DNA of 41,825 bases, from contig NW_004457308.1 in assembly GCF_000313135.1 (NCBI RefSeq), positions 12,545 through 54,369 of the forward strand, read 5' to 3'. Position 1 is the first letter of the stretch. Every line of letters begins with the position of its first letter. Positions 1 to 11,588 of the stretch are shown here, one piece after another. Both the position numbers and the translations under genes were made by a program. Source of the stretch: Acanthamoeba castellanii str. Neff. Taxonomy: Eukaryota > Discosea > Longamoebia > Acanthamoebidae. A model generated the notes under the pieces. The model saw only the letters and a list, made by a program, of their open reading frames with translations. It was not told where the DNA came from and made no database searches.

Positions 1-3000
1 GACGAATGACAACAACGAAAGAGCGGGCACCTTCTCAAACTTGAACTGGAGAAGGTTCCATCGCTGCATGAGCTGCTCGTAGGCCTCCGGACTGAGCCCG
101 TCCTCCAGCTCGAGGTCGTACTCCTGCTCGACATGTCAAGATGCGTTTGTTAGAAGAGAGCGTTGCGTTGCGTTGTGTGCGGCCGAGCGGCACACGTTGG
201 TGGTGTGTGCTAGAAAACACTGGGGGGGGGGCGTTGTACGGCGTAAGTGCGGAAGAGGGAGGTCAGTCGGCGGAGGGTGCGTTCGATGTAGCCGTAGAGT
301 CGGAAGCGTCGTGCCGGGTCGGTCTGCGCGAAGGTGAGCCGCACCGACGGCGAAAACGGGCCGAACGGCGTACCGCCCACCTGCACCACGACATACGCAA
401 AGGTCAGCCGATAACGTAAAGAAATAAATAATACAACGAGCGAGCGAGGGTGGCAGTGTGTACCGCCCAGAGGTAGTTCTCCTTGATACGGTTGTGGAGC
501 GGGTCCCAGGCCTGGTGCGTGGGCGCGACGCCCCACACGGTGCTCACCAGGGCGCCCATCACCGGCCGGGTGGCGTCCTTGGGGTCGACCGCCAGCGTGC
601 GCCCCGAACACCTTCGTGCCCAAGCAGGAAAGAGAAATTTTCATTCGATGAGAATTTCGGTGTGTCGTGTGGTTGGTCGTGTCGTTGGTCGTGTCGTGTC
701 GTCGCGTACTGATAGTCGAAGACAACCCGGCTGAGAGGTGTCTGCACTGCGATTACCATGTCCGGGAACGACACGGCCTGGACACAATGTGAACGCATCA
801 TGGGTCGGTTTCAGACAGTGACCGGCGGCGAGTAGCGGTAAACAAAGAGAGAGGCCTCACCTGGTGGGTGCGATCAATGAGCAGGAGGTCGGTGTTGCTG
901 ACGTCGAAGAGAAAGACCGGCACCACCCACTCGGCTGCATCGTCTTCGCCTGGAAATTGGCCAGCACTCACCAGTGAGTCCCAATGTGCGCGCACGCGTC
1001 ATACGTGTGACCGCGGAGGGTACCGAGGAGGGTCCTGCGATAGCGCCCGAGATGGCTGTGCAGCTCCTTCGAGTCCAGATACTACATATATGTACCACCA
1101 TGCCCACGTGTCAACTTAACAGCCACACCACCCGAAGCGCTCGAGTGCCGCGTGCGCGTGCGTGTGCGGTGGTGCGTGTGCAGTATAGAGTCATTACCTG
1201 ATTCACGTATGCCTGCACGGCTACCCGGGTAACCGAGCTGGTGTGTGTCTGCCGACAGGAGATGAGAGGGCTTAGCTGTGTGTTTAGAAGGCGAGCGGGT
1301 CTGGTGAACGCGCTACCTTGATGGAGTTGGTCCAGACGGAGGCGAGGAGGTTGTTGTCGACGAGTGAGAACTCCGACTGCCTGAACGTGATCGAATGGTT
1401 CCCGAACACTTCCACCGCTCCCAGCTGCAGGCCGAGCAAAAGGCGGCTATCAACTATAGTGTTGCCTTTGATGTGCATGCCAGTGTGCCAGATGTGTGTA
1501 CCTCCTTCTTGATGGTGTCGTAGTCAAAGTAGGAGAATCGCTCCTCTTCGCCCACGAGATGATCGTGCACGAGCACGAGGTGGACCACCACGTTCTTGTT
1601 GAGCCCCCAGGCCTACGCGAAACGGAACGGCCCACATCTCAACCGGTCAGCGTGCGTGGTCTGTGAGATAGGGGGGTTTGTTTTGGTGCTGCTTACCGGG
1701 AGGCGATAGGGCGAAGGCGCGATGAGGAACTCGACGGTCCTCTGAACGAACGACGTCAAGTCGATCATGAAGCTCTGCCGCGTTGTCACAATCTAATGAG
1801 TAAACGAAACGAAAACGAAAACGAAAAACGAAACGAAGGTGGGCACTTGCCTCGGGGGACTTTTGGACCTGGGGGTGGCGCTTGAGCGACGGAATGTCCG
1901 CCTCCGTGACGAGTCCCTCGCCGGCTGCAAAAAGAGGAACGCAGACAAAGACAAGTGAGCGTGGTGGAGACGGTGGAGAGCGCGAGCGAGCAGCTACTGC
2001 TGCTCACACATACATGTCTGCGGGCCGTAGACCAGAGGACCGGCCGAGATGTCCACCCACGCAAAGCGGTCCTGTGATGTGTGGACCCAAAGGAGTCAGG
2101 TTCGGCCTTTTTCAGAAGAAAGAGGAGGATTGTCGAGAGAGAGAGAGAGAGAGGAAAGGAGGTCATGCCTTGGCTGCGCCGACAGTGGTCTTGCAGACGG
2201 CATCGGACACTCGCGTGGTCTGGGAGTAGGCGTACTGCTCGATGGGCTAGCCACGACACGCAAGTGTGCGCGAGTCAGGATTGAAGCGCTCAATGGATAG
2301 GAAAGTTGTAGGGGGGGGGAAACAGAAGCAGTGTGAGCTTACCTTCTTGGGGTTGACAACGTAGATGGTGAAATGGCGGATGTCCTCAGAGTAGTAGTCA
2401 TCCTGCAACACTTGCTCGGTGACCCAAGCAGGCACCAACCCGGCTTCGCGGTCCTGCAACGTACGAGAGGCACAAAAAAAGTGTCAGAAACGCGCTCGCG
2501 AAGGTGCACACGATACGCCACGCACAAAGGGTGATCGGGCTGCTGTTCACCAGGTGCGTTTGAAAGCCATAATGGACCGCTTCGGCCACACTCCTCTTGG
2601 CCTTGGAGACATCGAACATGACCTTCTTCTGGATCTTTAGCTGATGGGGCTCGTTTCCCTCCTGTGTGGGTGGCGTCGTTAACACGGATTCCCCTCTAAC
2701 ACACGACACACACGACACACGACACACACACCACACACACGAGCAGTGGAGGAGTTGTACGGGATGAATGACAGACACCCTGTCGCGAGTCTTGGACAAG
2801 AGCGCGTTGAAGTACTTCTGGAACTCGGCCTGTGCATCACGTGGCATGTAGAAGAGCCGTGTAAGCACAAGAGTGCACACAACAGGGGCACGTGGAGGAT
2901 TGGAATAAACGGGAGGAGCGTGCCTCTGAGATGTCGAGCCCTTGCTCGCCGTCGCCGTCGAATCCGACAAGGCGCACATTGATGTAGATCACATCTTCGA

Positions 3001-3316
3001 ATGCACGCAACCGCTTCAAAATCTCATCGAGTGTGGAGGAGGAAGAAGAGGGAGAGAGGACGTAGGAGGGGCCGGCGACGCTTGGCTCGTCTAAGAAGGA
3101 CCAGAGGGCCAACTCTTGTGGAGTGAGAAGAGGGTGGACGTCTTGGCTGGGGTTGGTCAAGATGGCCCTGCTCAGCACATCCTCTGAAGCAGTGCGGCGT
3201 GCGTTGGCGCCCATGGGCATTGAGGCGGTTCTGCGAGCAGCTTCGACAAGCGTGCAGGAGGGGGATGAGGGAAGGAGAGATGCGTGCAGTAGAAGTGATA
3301 AAATCGAGTAGAGCAT
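1..3316 (-). CDS. Large secreted or membrane protein, SPOT1/DUF7906-like, 3' end cut by window
   Basis: About 13 exons join in frame. The chosen ATG (3314-3316) opens a hydrophobic leader, MLYSILSLLLHASLLP, which looks like a signal peptide. Downstream exons encode IYINVRLVGFDGDGEQGLD, then FQKYFNALLSKTRDRVSVIHP, IRHFTIYVVNPKK, the motif WVDISAGPLVYGP followed by GEGLVTE, and VVVHLVLVHDHLVGEEERFSYF. A 'hDhsAGPhxYGP...GEG' signature after a 'NVxLVGFxGDG' segment is how I remember the plant SPOT1/At5g58100 family (DUF7906), secretory-pathway membrane proteins needed for pollen wall formation; the link is from memory and needs a profile search. The last exon in view reads ELEDGLSPEAYEQLMQRW and continues beyond base 1 through an intron. 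Three of its introns use GC instead of GT donors. The biochemical function is unknown. I am sure of the gene, moderately sure of the family. Confidence 0.7.
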
Positions 3317-3645
3317 GATGGTGGATAGTGGAAAAGCGCAGTGCGCAATGCGCGGCCTTGGCGAGAGGGAGGCCATGAGGAGGACAGAGAGCACCCTTGC
3401 GCCAGGGTTGAAGTCAGATCTGATTGTGCAGCTTGTGATGATTTCTCTTTTATTTTCAGACGCTTTTCTCCTTCGAATTGGCCATCACAAGATGAGGATT
3501 CGCTAAGCTGCTTCATTTAATTATTCTATATGTACATCTTTCGCTGCTTTGCTCGTGCAGCGAGGCAAAAATGTAATTGTGGCACAGCCCGATTTGCGAG
3601 CATTATGATTATTTACATGAGGGTTCCATGGGAGCAGAGGCCATC

Positions 3646-4113
3646 TTAACGGCGCGCGCCGCCCTTGGCCTTCATCTTCCTGAGGGTGAGGTTGACCCTG
3701 TCGCGCACCGAAGCGGGTGGTTTGGCTGGCGCTGCAGCGCCTCCACCGACTCTACGTCGCACAGGGCTGGAGGCGGGGGCAGCCGCGGCCACCATCTTCG
3801 CAGACCCACTCGCGACGCCGTTCACCTGCGAGCCTGGCCCCAGCTTCTTCCTCCCCGACGATGGCGGCATAGCGACCAGGCCGGATGTCGAAGATGAACG
3901 AATGGGGGGCTTGCGAATGCTGCGAGCAGGAGCCAGGGACTGGTCGAGAAGCACGGCGCGGCGGGACTTGCGCTTGGCCTCCTCGTTCTGGTACATCGAA
4001 CGAAGACGCTTCCGAATGGAATCGAGGTCCTGCGCTCCATGCTCGCCAGCCCTGCGGTGGCTGCCCTCATCGCCCGAACTGCTGTTGTCATCCGAATGGC
4101 CGCTGCTCGACAT
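3646..4113 (-). CDS. Small basic Ser/Ala/Arg-rich protein of unknown function
   Basis: A single uninterrupted exon encodes 155 residues. The ATG at 4111-4113 begins MSSSGHSDDNSSSGDEGSHR, an acidic/serine-rich head. It is followed by a predicted helix (LDSIRKRLRSMYQNEEAKRK, about residues 30-49), a low-complexity Ala/Pro/Ser middle, and a basic tail, VRDRVNLTLRKMKAKGGARR. An in-frame upstream extension to 4269 looks like leader sequence, and the serine-rich start fits a real N-terminus better. The composition suggests a disordered, nuclear or RNA/DNA-associated protein, but no domain is recognised. It is transcribed in the same direction as the neighbouring genes, with a 541-base upstream intergenic region holding a 45-base tandem repeat. 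The open frame and clean stop support a real gene. Confidence 0.6.
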   Translation of the reverse strand: MSSSGHSDDNSSSGDEGSHRRAGEHGAQDLDSIRKRLRSMYQNEEAKRKSRRAVLLDQSLAPARSIRKPPIRSSSTSGLVAMPPSSGRKKLGPGSQVNGVASGSAKMVAAAAPASSPVRRRVGGGAAAPAKPPASVRDRVNLTLRKMKAKGGARR

Positions 4114-4654
4114 CGTATTCGCTTGTGTTGGAGGAGAGGAGAGAACGGACGGGGGTTTCAGCAGCAGAACGAGGATGGAAGAGGAGGGAGGCCCGACGAT
4201 GTGTTGCGCGGAGGCAAGCTGGATTTCTAGTTCAGGTGGGTAGCAAGAAATACACACAACAAACTTCACAGCGCCCGCCCCTGGCTTCGCATTCCTTCTC
4301 TCTGGCGACCTTTTCCCGCGTTCCGTCCATCGAATTTCCCTTTACACGAATTTATATTTATTCCTTTCGCTTTTCGTTCCACTCCACCCCAGATAGGGGT
4401 AGCACAAGACAAGAACATGATCAAGGGGAGGTGATTCAAGGACTAGGAGAGGATGATCCTTGTTGTCTTCTTGTGGTGATTCAAGGAGTTGGAGAGGATG
4501 ATCCTTGTTATCTTCTTGTAGATAGCAAACAGCTCGCTGGGAAAGAAAAAAGGAAAACGAAGGCGGTGGCGGGAGTGAAAATGTGTGACAAGCTGGTCCT
4601 GGGGCTGTTGCAAGCGAGGGCGGTGGCTAAGCGGGAGGCGTCGGCGCAGGTTGC
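4114..4654. other. Intergenic region upstream of the small basic protein
   Basis: This 541-base stretch lies between the start of the small basic protein and the stop of the oxysterol-binding-related gene, both on the minus strand. It should hold the promoter of the former and the 3' untranslated region of the latter. An AT-richer block near 4330-4385 and a two-copy 45-base repeat are the only structures seen. A long plus-strand open frame crosses it but has no recognisable protein character. Confidence 0.5.
4431..4520. repeat. Two-copy 45-base tandem repeat
   Basis: Two adjacent units (4431-4475 and 4476-4520) both begin GTGATTCAAGGA and share GGAGAGGATGATCCTTGTT, differing at a few positions. 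It sits between two minus-strand genes, about 320 bases upstream of the small basic protein start and within 135 bases of the lipid-transfer gene stop. Confidence 0.85.
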
Positions 4655-7132
4655 TCACTTCTTCCTGGCGCCGATGACGCAGTCCTCCTCGTACTCCTCC
4701 CACTGGTCCAACTCGTCCAGGGGGAATGGCTCGAGACTGTGCGCACACATCGCAAGAAAAGAGGGAGTAAGCACACCACCACCAACACAATCAGGACCAG
4801 TGGGAGGTGGCGGGTGGAGGCAAGCTCACGTACTTCTTCCATTTGTATACCCATCCACCATTCTCGTCCTTCTCGAAGTACTTGACCTCGTATGTCTCCT
4901 GCACACGTCGCGCGCAAAGTGATGTCAGAGAACGCGGACCGAATCGAGAATAGAAATGATAAATAAATAGATAAATAAATAAAGTGTGTTGTGCGCCCGA
5001 CCCACTGTCGTGCCCACAGGGGCACGACGTGTGGGCGTAGGCTGGTCCCGATCATTCTCCCGGAACCGTTTGGTTCGATTTTGAAGGTCGATTAATCGCT
5101 TATCCCACGGCACAGCCAGGAGGGCGAGGGATGACCTTCCCTTGTTCCAAACGAAAAATAGATAAATAGATAAATAATAGAGAGGGCTGCGAGCGCACCT
5201 TCTCTTCTTCCCTCCTGCGCACGGCCTCCCTCTGCGCGTCTTCGATTTTGCACTTCTCGGTGGTGGCGGTCTCCTGGTCGTTCTTCCTCAGCGCGGCGGA
5301 AACGTGTTGCCACAGCCTAGAGAGAGAGAGAGAGAGAGAACACGAGAATAAGAGCACATACAACAGTCGAATGAGCAATGCATCTCCGCGGCTGAAGCCG
5401 TGTGCGAGTGAGAATTGAGGCGGGCAAGGGCACACACCTTCGCGACTCGCACTCGTCCTGCTTGTCGAGCGGCCTGATGTCCATGGTGACCTTGGGTGGC
5501 GCGTTCTTGGGATCCCAGAGAAGCTCGTCCTTCTGTTGATTGGCGAAACAATAAAAAGGTGTGAGACAGCTGCGCATCAAACAATATACCGACACGGGGG
5601 GGGGGCTGTGCAGGGTACCTTGGTGTCGGCCGGCTTGATGAAAATTTCCTCATCCCACTTGCCAGAGATTGTGTACAGAGTCTTCTTCTTGCCGGAGGTC
5701 TCCTTGATCTTGCCCGCCACGTAGTTGTAGCCGCCACCAAAGTAGGGCTGATCGCGGCAATTTCACAGATGTCGAATGAGTCAGCTTAATTGCGGACCAA
5801 TCGAGCGAGGTGCAAACTCGTTTGGCAAAGTGTTTGAAGTGGACAACGTTGCAGCACATACCTTGGTCTTGAACTCGATCTCGGACTGGAGTCCGGTCTT
5901 CTCGCAGGTGATGTACACGGTGCCGCCCATCTCCATCAGCAGTGTGCCCCACAGGATACCTGTCCGCCACCACCACCATCATCATCAAGCATCAGAACAA
6001 CGATTCCACACTCACTGTTCGTCTGGGTCTAGTCGCACGCCGGCGTGGCACGGCGCGTGCGATAGAGGGGTAACGGCAAGAAGGGAGGAAACCGAGAAAG
6101 AAGAAGAAGAAGGGCACCTCGAGCGTAGGCAGTGGGGAAGGTGATGGTGTAGGACTCGCCGGGGATACGGAGGAAGTACAAGACGGCCTCGCCGTCCATG
6201 ATGGCGGCGGAGGAGTTACCCATGAACCTGGGTGGAAAGAAAGTGAATACAGGCAGGCGGGCATAGGGCAGCGCAATCAATTGATTGATTGATTGAAGTG
6301 ATGTGCAGCCGTACTTGGAGCGGAAATTGATGTAGCCATTGATGGCCAACCCCACGGCCCTGTTGGAGGCGTAGAAGGCGCTCACTGGGGGGTGGTGCGA
6401 CACCTGATTATGAATGAATGAGAGAAAGGTGAGAGACTTGCAGCACACACATCCACCATTCCACAGATCGATCACATCGACAAGAAAATGGCCAAAAAAT
6501 GAGGGCGCCAGTGCACCTGCTCCGAGACGTAGAACGACTTGGAGGTCCCGTGATCCCACTGGGCACGGAAGATCTCGCCCAGGATAGGGTTGTAGGGCTT
6601 CTTGACTCCCTACAAAACCCAGTGCTGGTTAATAAATGTAGAGAGTGGATGGTGCGTTTCCGACGGCAGAGGTGCGTATACCTTGGGGCGAATGTAGAAG
6701 CCAGAGAGATACCAACGAGTGATGGCGACCAGCCGCTCAACGGGGCTCTGGCACTCAACCGAGCTGCATAGATGGGCGTTGTTGGTTAAAATAAAGGATT
6801 AAATCGTTACGTGGATGGAAAGGGAGCGTAGTGGTCAGGTACCTGAGCATGACGTCAGGGTGAGTGAAGAAGTCGGTGAGCTTCTCCAGGAACGACTTGG
6901 GCTCCAAGATGAAGGTGGGGAGCGTGACGCGCGAGAGATCCATGCCAATTCGCACCTGCGACAGCAGATGGAGCAGAATGTTCTTGGCTTCAGGCTCCAA
7001 GACCTCGGTCTCGGTGCCCTCGATCTGCTGCTGCTCCTCGCCTCCTTGATCCATGGCTTCCTCAATCTCCTTGTCCTTCTTGTCCTTCTTCTTATGCTTC
7101 TTGTCCTTCTTCCTGCCGTCTTTTCCGTCCAT
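4655..7132 (-). CDS. Oxysterol-binding protein-related (ORP) lipid transfer protein
   Basis: A multi-exon gene of roughly 400 residues. The ATG (7130-7132) opens a lysine-rich head, [20 protein letters not shown]. The body is the OSBP lipid-binding domain: an exon with [15 protein letters not shown], then the family signature split by an intron (SEQ | [14 protein letters not shown]), [43 protein letters not shown] and [10 protein letters not shown]. The last exons give [20 protein letters not shown] and a C-terminus [14 protein letters not shown]. No PH, ankyrin or FFAT region is seen, so it resembles short ORPs such as yeast Osh4, which exchange sterols and PI4P between membranes. One small exon between about 5000 and 5160 could not be placed with certainty. 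The polybasic head could bind acidic membranes; that is inference. Confidence 0.93.
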
Positions 7133-7413
7133 GGCTCAAAAAAAGGGATTGGTTTGGGGCTGCTGAATGTAGTAATTAGGAGAAGAGAGTGCAGTCGAAT
7201 CTACTCGCACGGGCGTGTGCGGGTGGCGTGGAGGTTTGGGCGAGAGCACAGAACAGACGAAAAATACCCAAACAATTTGCTTCGCCACACGAGCACGCGA
7301 GGCAGCTTCTGACGTGGATGAAGGCTGCACTTGACATGTATTTGTCGACATTTCGTGTCCGCAATGTGTCCGGTATTTAAACATACAGGTGCCGGGAGAA
7401 ACGCCCGAGAGGT
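7133..7413. other. Intergenic region, promoter of the ORP gene
   Basis: 281 bases between the ORP start and the stop of the next minus-strand gene. No repeat or clear core element was recognised; the base composition is mixed and several short frames here lack protein character. Confidence 0.4.
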
Positions 7414-8939
7414 TCAGGCGTCGCGTAGGGAGGCCAGTTGCTGGTTGCACTCGGCCATGGCGGCCTGGGCCTGCTCCAGCTTGCGCTGGGCCTTGTCCCG
7501 GTTGCGCTTGAGCTGGCGCTTCTCCAGCGTGCGCTTATGGGCGTCTACCCACTGAGTGCCGCTGGCCAGCGCGGCCTTCTCGCGCTGGATGTGCGGCTTG
7601 AGCTGGCCCGCGAGGAATGCCATGTCGTTGGGCGCCGTAGCGCCCACGTTGAGCAGCAGCTCGATCAAGTCGAGCGTCTGCAGGCGCATCGCGCGCTCGG
7701 GCTCCAGGTTGGCCGGGTCGGTGGCGACCGGCGGCGCCGAGCCGGAGCGCTTGACCTGGTCCACAAGCGACACCACGTCGATTACGAACGAAGGCTGCGA
7801 CGTACGCCCGGCGCCCAGCTGGTCGTCCGTTGGAGTAGCCTGTTTACATACGAATCCTGGTTGGCTTGTTGCTGTGCGACGGGGCGTTGGGAGTCGTACG
7901 GTTGCGTCGGTGTTCTTGGACTTCTTGCGCGGACGCTTCTCCTTCTCTTTCTCCTTGCTTGAGTCCTTCTCCTTCCGCTTCGAGCTGCGCTCCTCCTTCA
8001 CCATGCTGCGTCCGCCGCTACCGAGAGGAGACGACGACAACGACGGAGATGACGAACTGCTGGTCGGCGGCGCGGGCGCGAGCTCGAGGGGAGTGGTGAA
8101 CAGCGACTGAGCGGTTGGTGGTGTCGGCCTGGTGAGTGTAGTCTGGGCCTGGGCGCTCGGCTGGCTCGCTATCGGGGCTGGCGCCGGTGCAAGCACGGCG
8201 CCGGGCGTGGGCACTGCGGGTGCGGCCGGAGTGGCTGCGGATGACGACGATGATGAAGATGACGCCGTCGATGATGGTGAAGCGGCGACCCCTCTCGCCT
8301 TGGCATTGATGAGGCCTCGAGCCCTGAGCTGGGTCACGATGCCCAGGGCGAGCTGGTCCTTCGTGGTCCGTGCGCCGATCTTGACGTCGTACTTGGTGGC
8401 CTCGGCAATGAGATCGGGCTTGGACCACGTGGGCAATGTGATCCTCTGAAGTATGTCGGCAATCAGGTCCGGCTTCACATGCCGCGACACGCTCTCAGTC
8501 GGAAACTCTAGTCAGACGCCACAATGTTATTTCTGGACAGACCGTGAATAGAAATATTGATCTTTTGTGATACGTATTCGTTCTCTATCGTTTGTGTTGG
8601 GAACGTACTGGCTTGGTGAATCTTGACGAGGCTTTCGCGCGTGCAGCGTTCGTAGTGCTCCCTGGCCTTCTCCACGGTGCGCTCACCGTCAAGCGGGTAG
8701 GCGCCCTCCGGCACGAAACCGCCCTTGGCCGACTTGCGCGGGCCTGTCGGGCTTGCCGCCTTGGCCCCGGCTGCCGCGCCGTTGGCTGGGGCGGAGGGGG
8801 TGAGGGTGATGACCTTCTCCGAGTAGGTGACGCTGGAGTCCTGCGGCAGTTGGCCCAAGAGTTGCTGCGTGTGTGTAGGACTGTTAAATAAATTATTGTC
8901 GGGTGGGTGTTTTCCGCGGGGGGAGGGCTGTACATCCAT
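7414..8939 (-). CDS. SAP-like and coiled-coil protein of unknown function
   Basis: The main exon (7414 to about 8512) joins to an upstream exon (about 8610-8939) by an intron that restores the frame as HQAK|FPTESVSRHVKPD. Around the junction two short helical repeats appear, KPDLIADILQRI and SKPDLIAEATKYDVKIGART, the second resembling a SAP/HeH-type nucleic-acid-binding helix pair. A long low-complexity Ala/Ser/Pro/Thr linker follows, with a basic patch KRKEKDSSKEKEKEKRPRKK that looks like a nuclear localisation signal. The C-terminus has a helical domain (RLQTLDLIELLLNVGATAPN) and a coiled coil (KRTLEKRQLKRNRDKAQRKL). These features suggest a nuclear chromatin or RNA factor, but no family is recognised. 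The ATG at 8937-8939 is tentative, since an intron may lie near LLGQLPQDSS. Confidence 0.7.
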
Positions 8940-9226
8940 GGCAGTGGCAGTCCGTTTGCTTTGTCTTGTAGTTAGTTGTGCAGTCTCAGTTCAAAACGTT
9001 ACAAAACGTTCGCCAGGCAACCAAACTGCAATTTCCTGCCACGTGGTGCGATGATCAAAATCGGAGTTCATCATCAACTCGACAAAAGGGCCTAATGGCG
9101 TTCAACCCAGTGTTGTGTTGTTGTGCTGGCTGCCGCGCTATTATCATCTTATAATACAAGCGCACGGGGAGAATCGAGAAGAAAGCGATGAGGCGAGAAG
9201 GCTGAGTGTGTGTTCTGCAGCAGAAT
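8940..9226. other. Intergenic region between the SAP-like gene and the sirtuin
   Basis: 287 bases separating the start of the SAP-like gene from the sirtuin stop. It must hold the promoter of the former and the 3' end of the latter. No distinct element was recognised apart from the short direct repeat TTCAAAACGTTACAAAACGTT near 8990-9010. Confidence 0.4.
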
Positions 9227-11367
9227 TCAGCTGTGGAAAGGATCGACCGGGGGTACGCTCGCGAGGGCGGCCAACTCCTCCTTCCACCCGAGGAGCTCCG
9301 CCAGAATTCCAATGCCCATGTCGCAGTCACCCTACACGCCCATTCAAGAGAGAGAGAAACAAATGATGATCATCATCCATCAAGAACAATTTGGTGTAGA
9401 TCGAGCAAATTCTGGTCAAACTGAGCGTACCAGGAACTCAATGTCTCTCGCGTTATCGCATTCTCCTACAACGCGATCAGGAAAAGAAGGGTTAGGGCGC
9501 TAAGGAAGAGTTGATGGAGGGAGAAGGGGGCGATGGCGCGTACTGAATCGGAACCCGCCCTTCTTGCCGTCGGTGTCGTCGTGCTTCTTGCCCACCTCCT
9601 GTCTGTTGATGAGGAGCCGCGGCACCGTCGAGGGCACCTGCCGAACAAAGAAACACAGAATTCCGTGTGAGTTGGCGACGCTTCAACTTGAACGCTCTGT
9701 GTGGTGGGGGAGGTAGTGACACACCTTGTCGATGAGTTTGGAGAAGGGCTGCACTTGCAGGCTGGTACCCAGCACGACCAACAGATCGCACTTCTCAAAA
9801 TCCTATATATGAGCATGCCATGAGACTCAGCAAAGACGATGGGTGCCGTGTGTCGGGTGTGTCATGTGTTTCGCGGACGTACCCGCTCTGCCAGAGTGTG
9901 GAAGCGTGGAGGGAGTGGTTCGCCAAAGAACACGACGTCGGGCTTCACGAAGCCGTCGCACTCATCACAGATCGGGGAGCCGTCGGTGGTGAGAACATCT
10001 GCAACGAATGCGCATGTCGCCACGCTTGGGTGAGTAACGAAACAAGCGCATGTGGGGTGGGAGTGTGGTGCGAACCTCGAATCTCGGCCGGGTCGTGCAC
10101 TTTCTCGCACTTGATACAATGCGCCCCGAAAAAGGAGCCATGGGCCTCCACCACCTTCTCCACCGGCACGCCGGCGATGCGCTCCAGGCCATCGATGTTC
10201 TGACCAACAAAGACAAATGGTAAAACGAGGGGCACGAGACAGAGGCAGCGATTGCAGCCGGCTTTGTTGGGCCGCACCTGTGTGTAGTTTCGGAGGAGGA
10301 GCCCCTTGTCGGCGAGAAGCCGAATGAAGTGGTGCACGACAGTGGGCTGGGGGTGGGAAAAACGTTGGATGGTGAGATCAGTCATCAACGAGCTGAGCAT
10401 TACGCGGAGGTCATCAAACAACAAACCTTGTAGCTGCCGGGGTAGAGTTCCTTGGCCAGCGTGTAGAACGGCTCAGGGTTCTCCACAAAGTAGCTGACAG
10501 ACACAAGTTACATGCATCAGAGCTCGAAACAATCAAGAAGACACACTTAGATGCATCAACGATCGCGACCGTACTCAATGTCGAAAATGGAGGCGGGCGT
10601 GGGCAAGTTGAAGCGCTGCAGATTGTAGTAGAGACCCGTCCTGTTCGTGTGAATGAGGTGAAGTGAGGGTCAGAAAGAGAGCCGGCTCCGGCGAGTGAAT
10701 CACGGCCAAAGCGTCGTACCCTGGGGTCCTGAAGTCGGGAATGCCCGCGGAGACCGAGATGCCAGCCCCGCACATGACGATGATGTTGGCGCCTGGGCGA
10801 ACAACATGATGAGTAACAAGCACGTACGTGGCGTAAAGAGATCTACGTAGTGCCAAGAGCGTACATTTGCCCTTCTGTATGAGGTGGACCACGCCAGCAA
10901 GGCTCAGCGAGCGCAGACCGGCCAAGGGGTTGATGGGCCTCTGCACCAGGTCGGGAAAGTCAGCTGGCGTGGCCGAGATTCTCTTGATCCGCTTCAACAG
11001 ATGTGCTGCGGCGATTCAATGGCGAGCAAAGATGAGAATTCAGTCCAGATGGCCAAACTCTAGGCAAAAAAAGGTGTGCTGTACCTTCACGCTTGGCGTG
11101 TTCCTTGATCTTGGAGTGCCTCAATTCGTCTATGGGCTTGGGCTTTTCCTCCGCTTCATCGTCATCTTCGTCGGTCTTCCGCTTCCTGCGGCTCGACAAG
11201 CTCTGAAAGCGGAGGGGCACCGGTGTGATGCACTGCCCCATGCACTCCTTGCCGCAGGCCGCCACGCCCATCTGATCCCTGCATCGCCGCGCGGGCATGA
11301 GCCTGCTGGTGTTGGCGAGTGCGCTCTGATTCTCCTTTCCCTCGGCTGCCCTTCTACTACGACTCAT
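9227..11367 (-). CDS. Sirtuin, NAD-dependent protein deacylase (class I, SIRT2-like)
   Basis: About ten exons. The ATG at 11365-11367 starts [14 protein letters not shown], a basic nuclear-type N-terminus with [19 protein letters not shown]. The Rossmann core is [19 protein letters not shown], followed across introns by [20 protein letters not shown] and [20 protein letters not shown]. The NAD-binding [11 protein letters not shown] and the catalytic histidine in [12 protein letters not shown] are present. The structural zinc site is intact: HCIKC, then [17 protein letters not shown]. The later core [19 protein letters not shown] and the tail [20 protein letters not shown] match the SIRT2/Hst2 subgroup. 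All catalytic residues visible are intact, so it should remove acetyl or acyl groups from lysines with NAD. It is divergent from the next gene across 221 bases. Confidence 0.95.
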
Positions 11368-11588
11368 CTTCTGCCAAATCGTTGTTGATCGGTGCCGATG
11401 GCTCCTGAAGGTCCAATCCTCAAGAGGCTGTGCACGGATGGCTTGTGTGTTCTTGATCACAACTTCGCAGTCCTGAACAACTTTGATTTCCCAACGCAGT
11501 TTTGGCGGGAACGCTCAACGGCGACTTTCTGATCTTCGAGGAAGGAATTGGCGAAAGGTAATTAAATTGATAAACAAATAAAAGAAAG
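11368..11588. promoter_or_regulatory. Divergent promoter between sirtuin and FMN-barrel protein
   Basis: 221 bases lie between two opposed start codons, so both promoters must fit here or overlap coding sequence. The segment 11560-11588, just before the plus-strand start, is AT-rich. No TATA-like element was assigned with confidence. Confidence 0.45.

Noticed and set aside
3885..4922. 345-codon plus-strand open frame
   Set aside because: It overlaps the small basic protein and the last ORP exons in antisense, with no domain pattern and unnatural composition.
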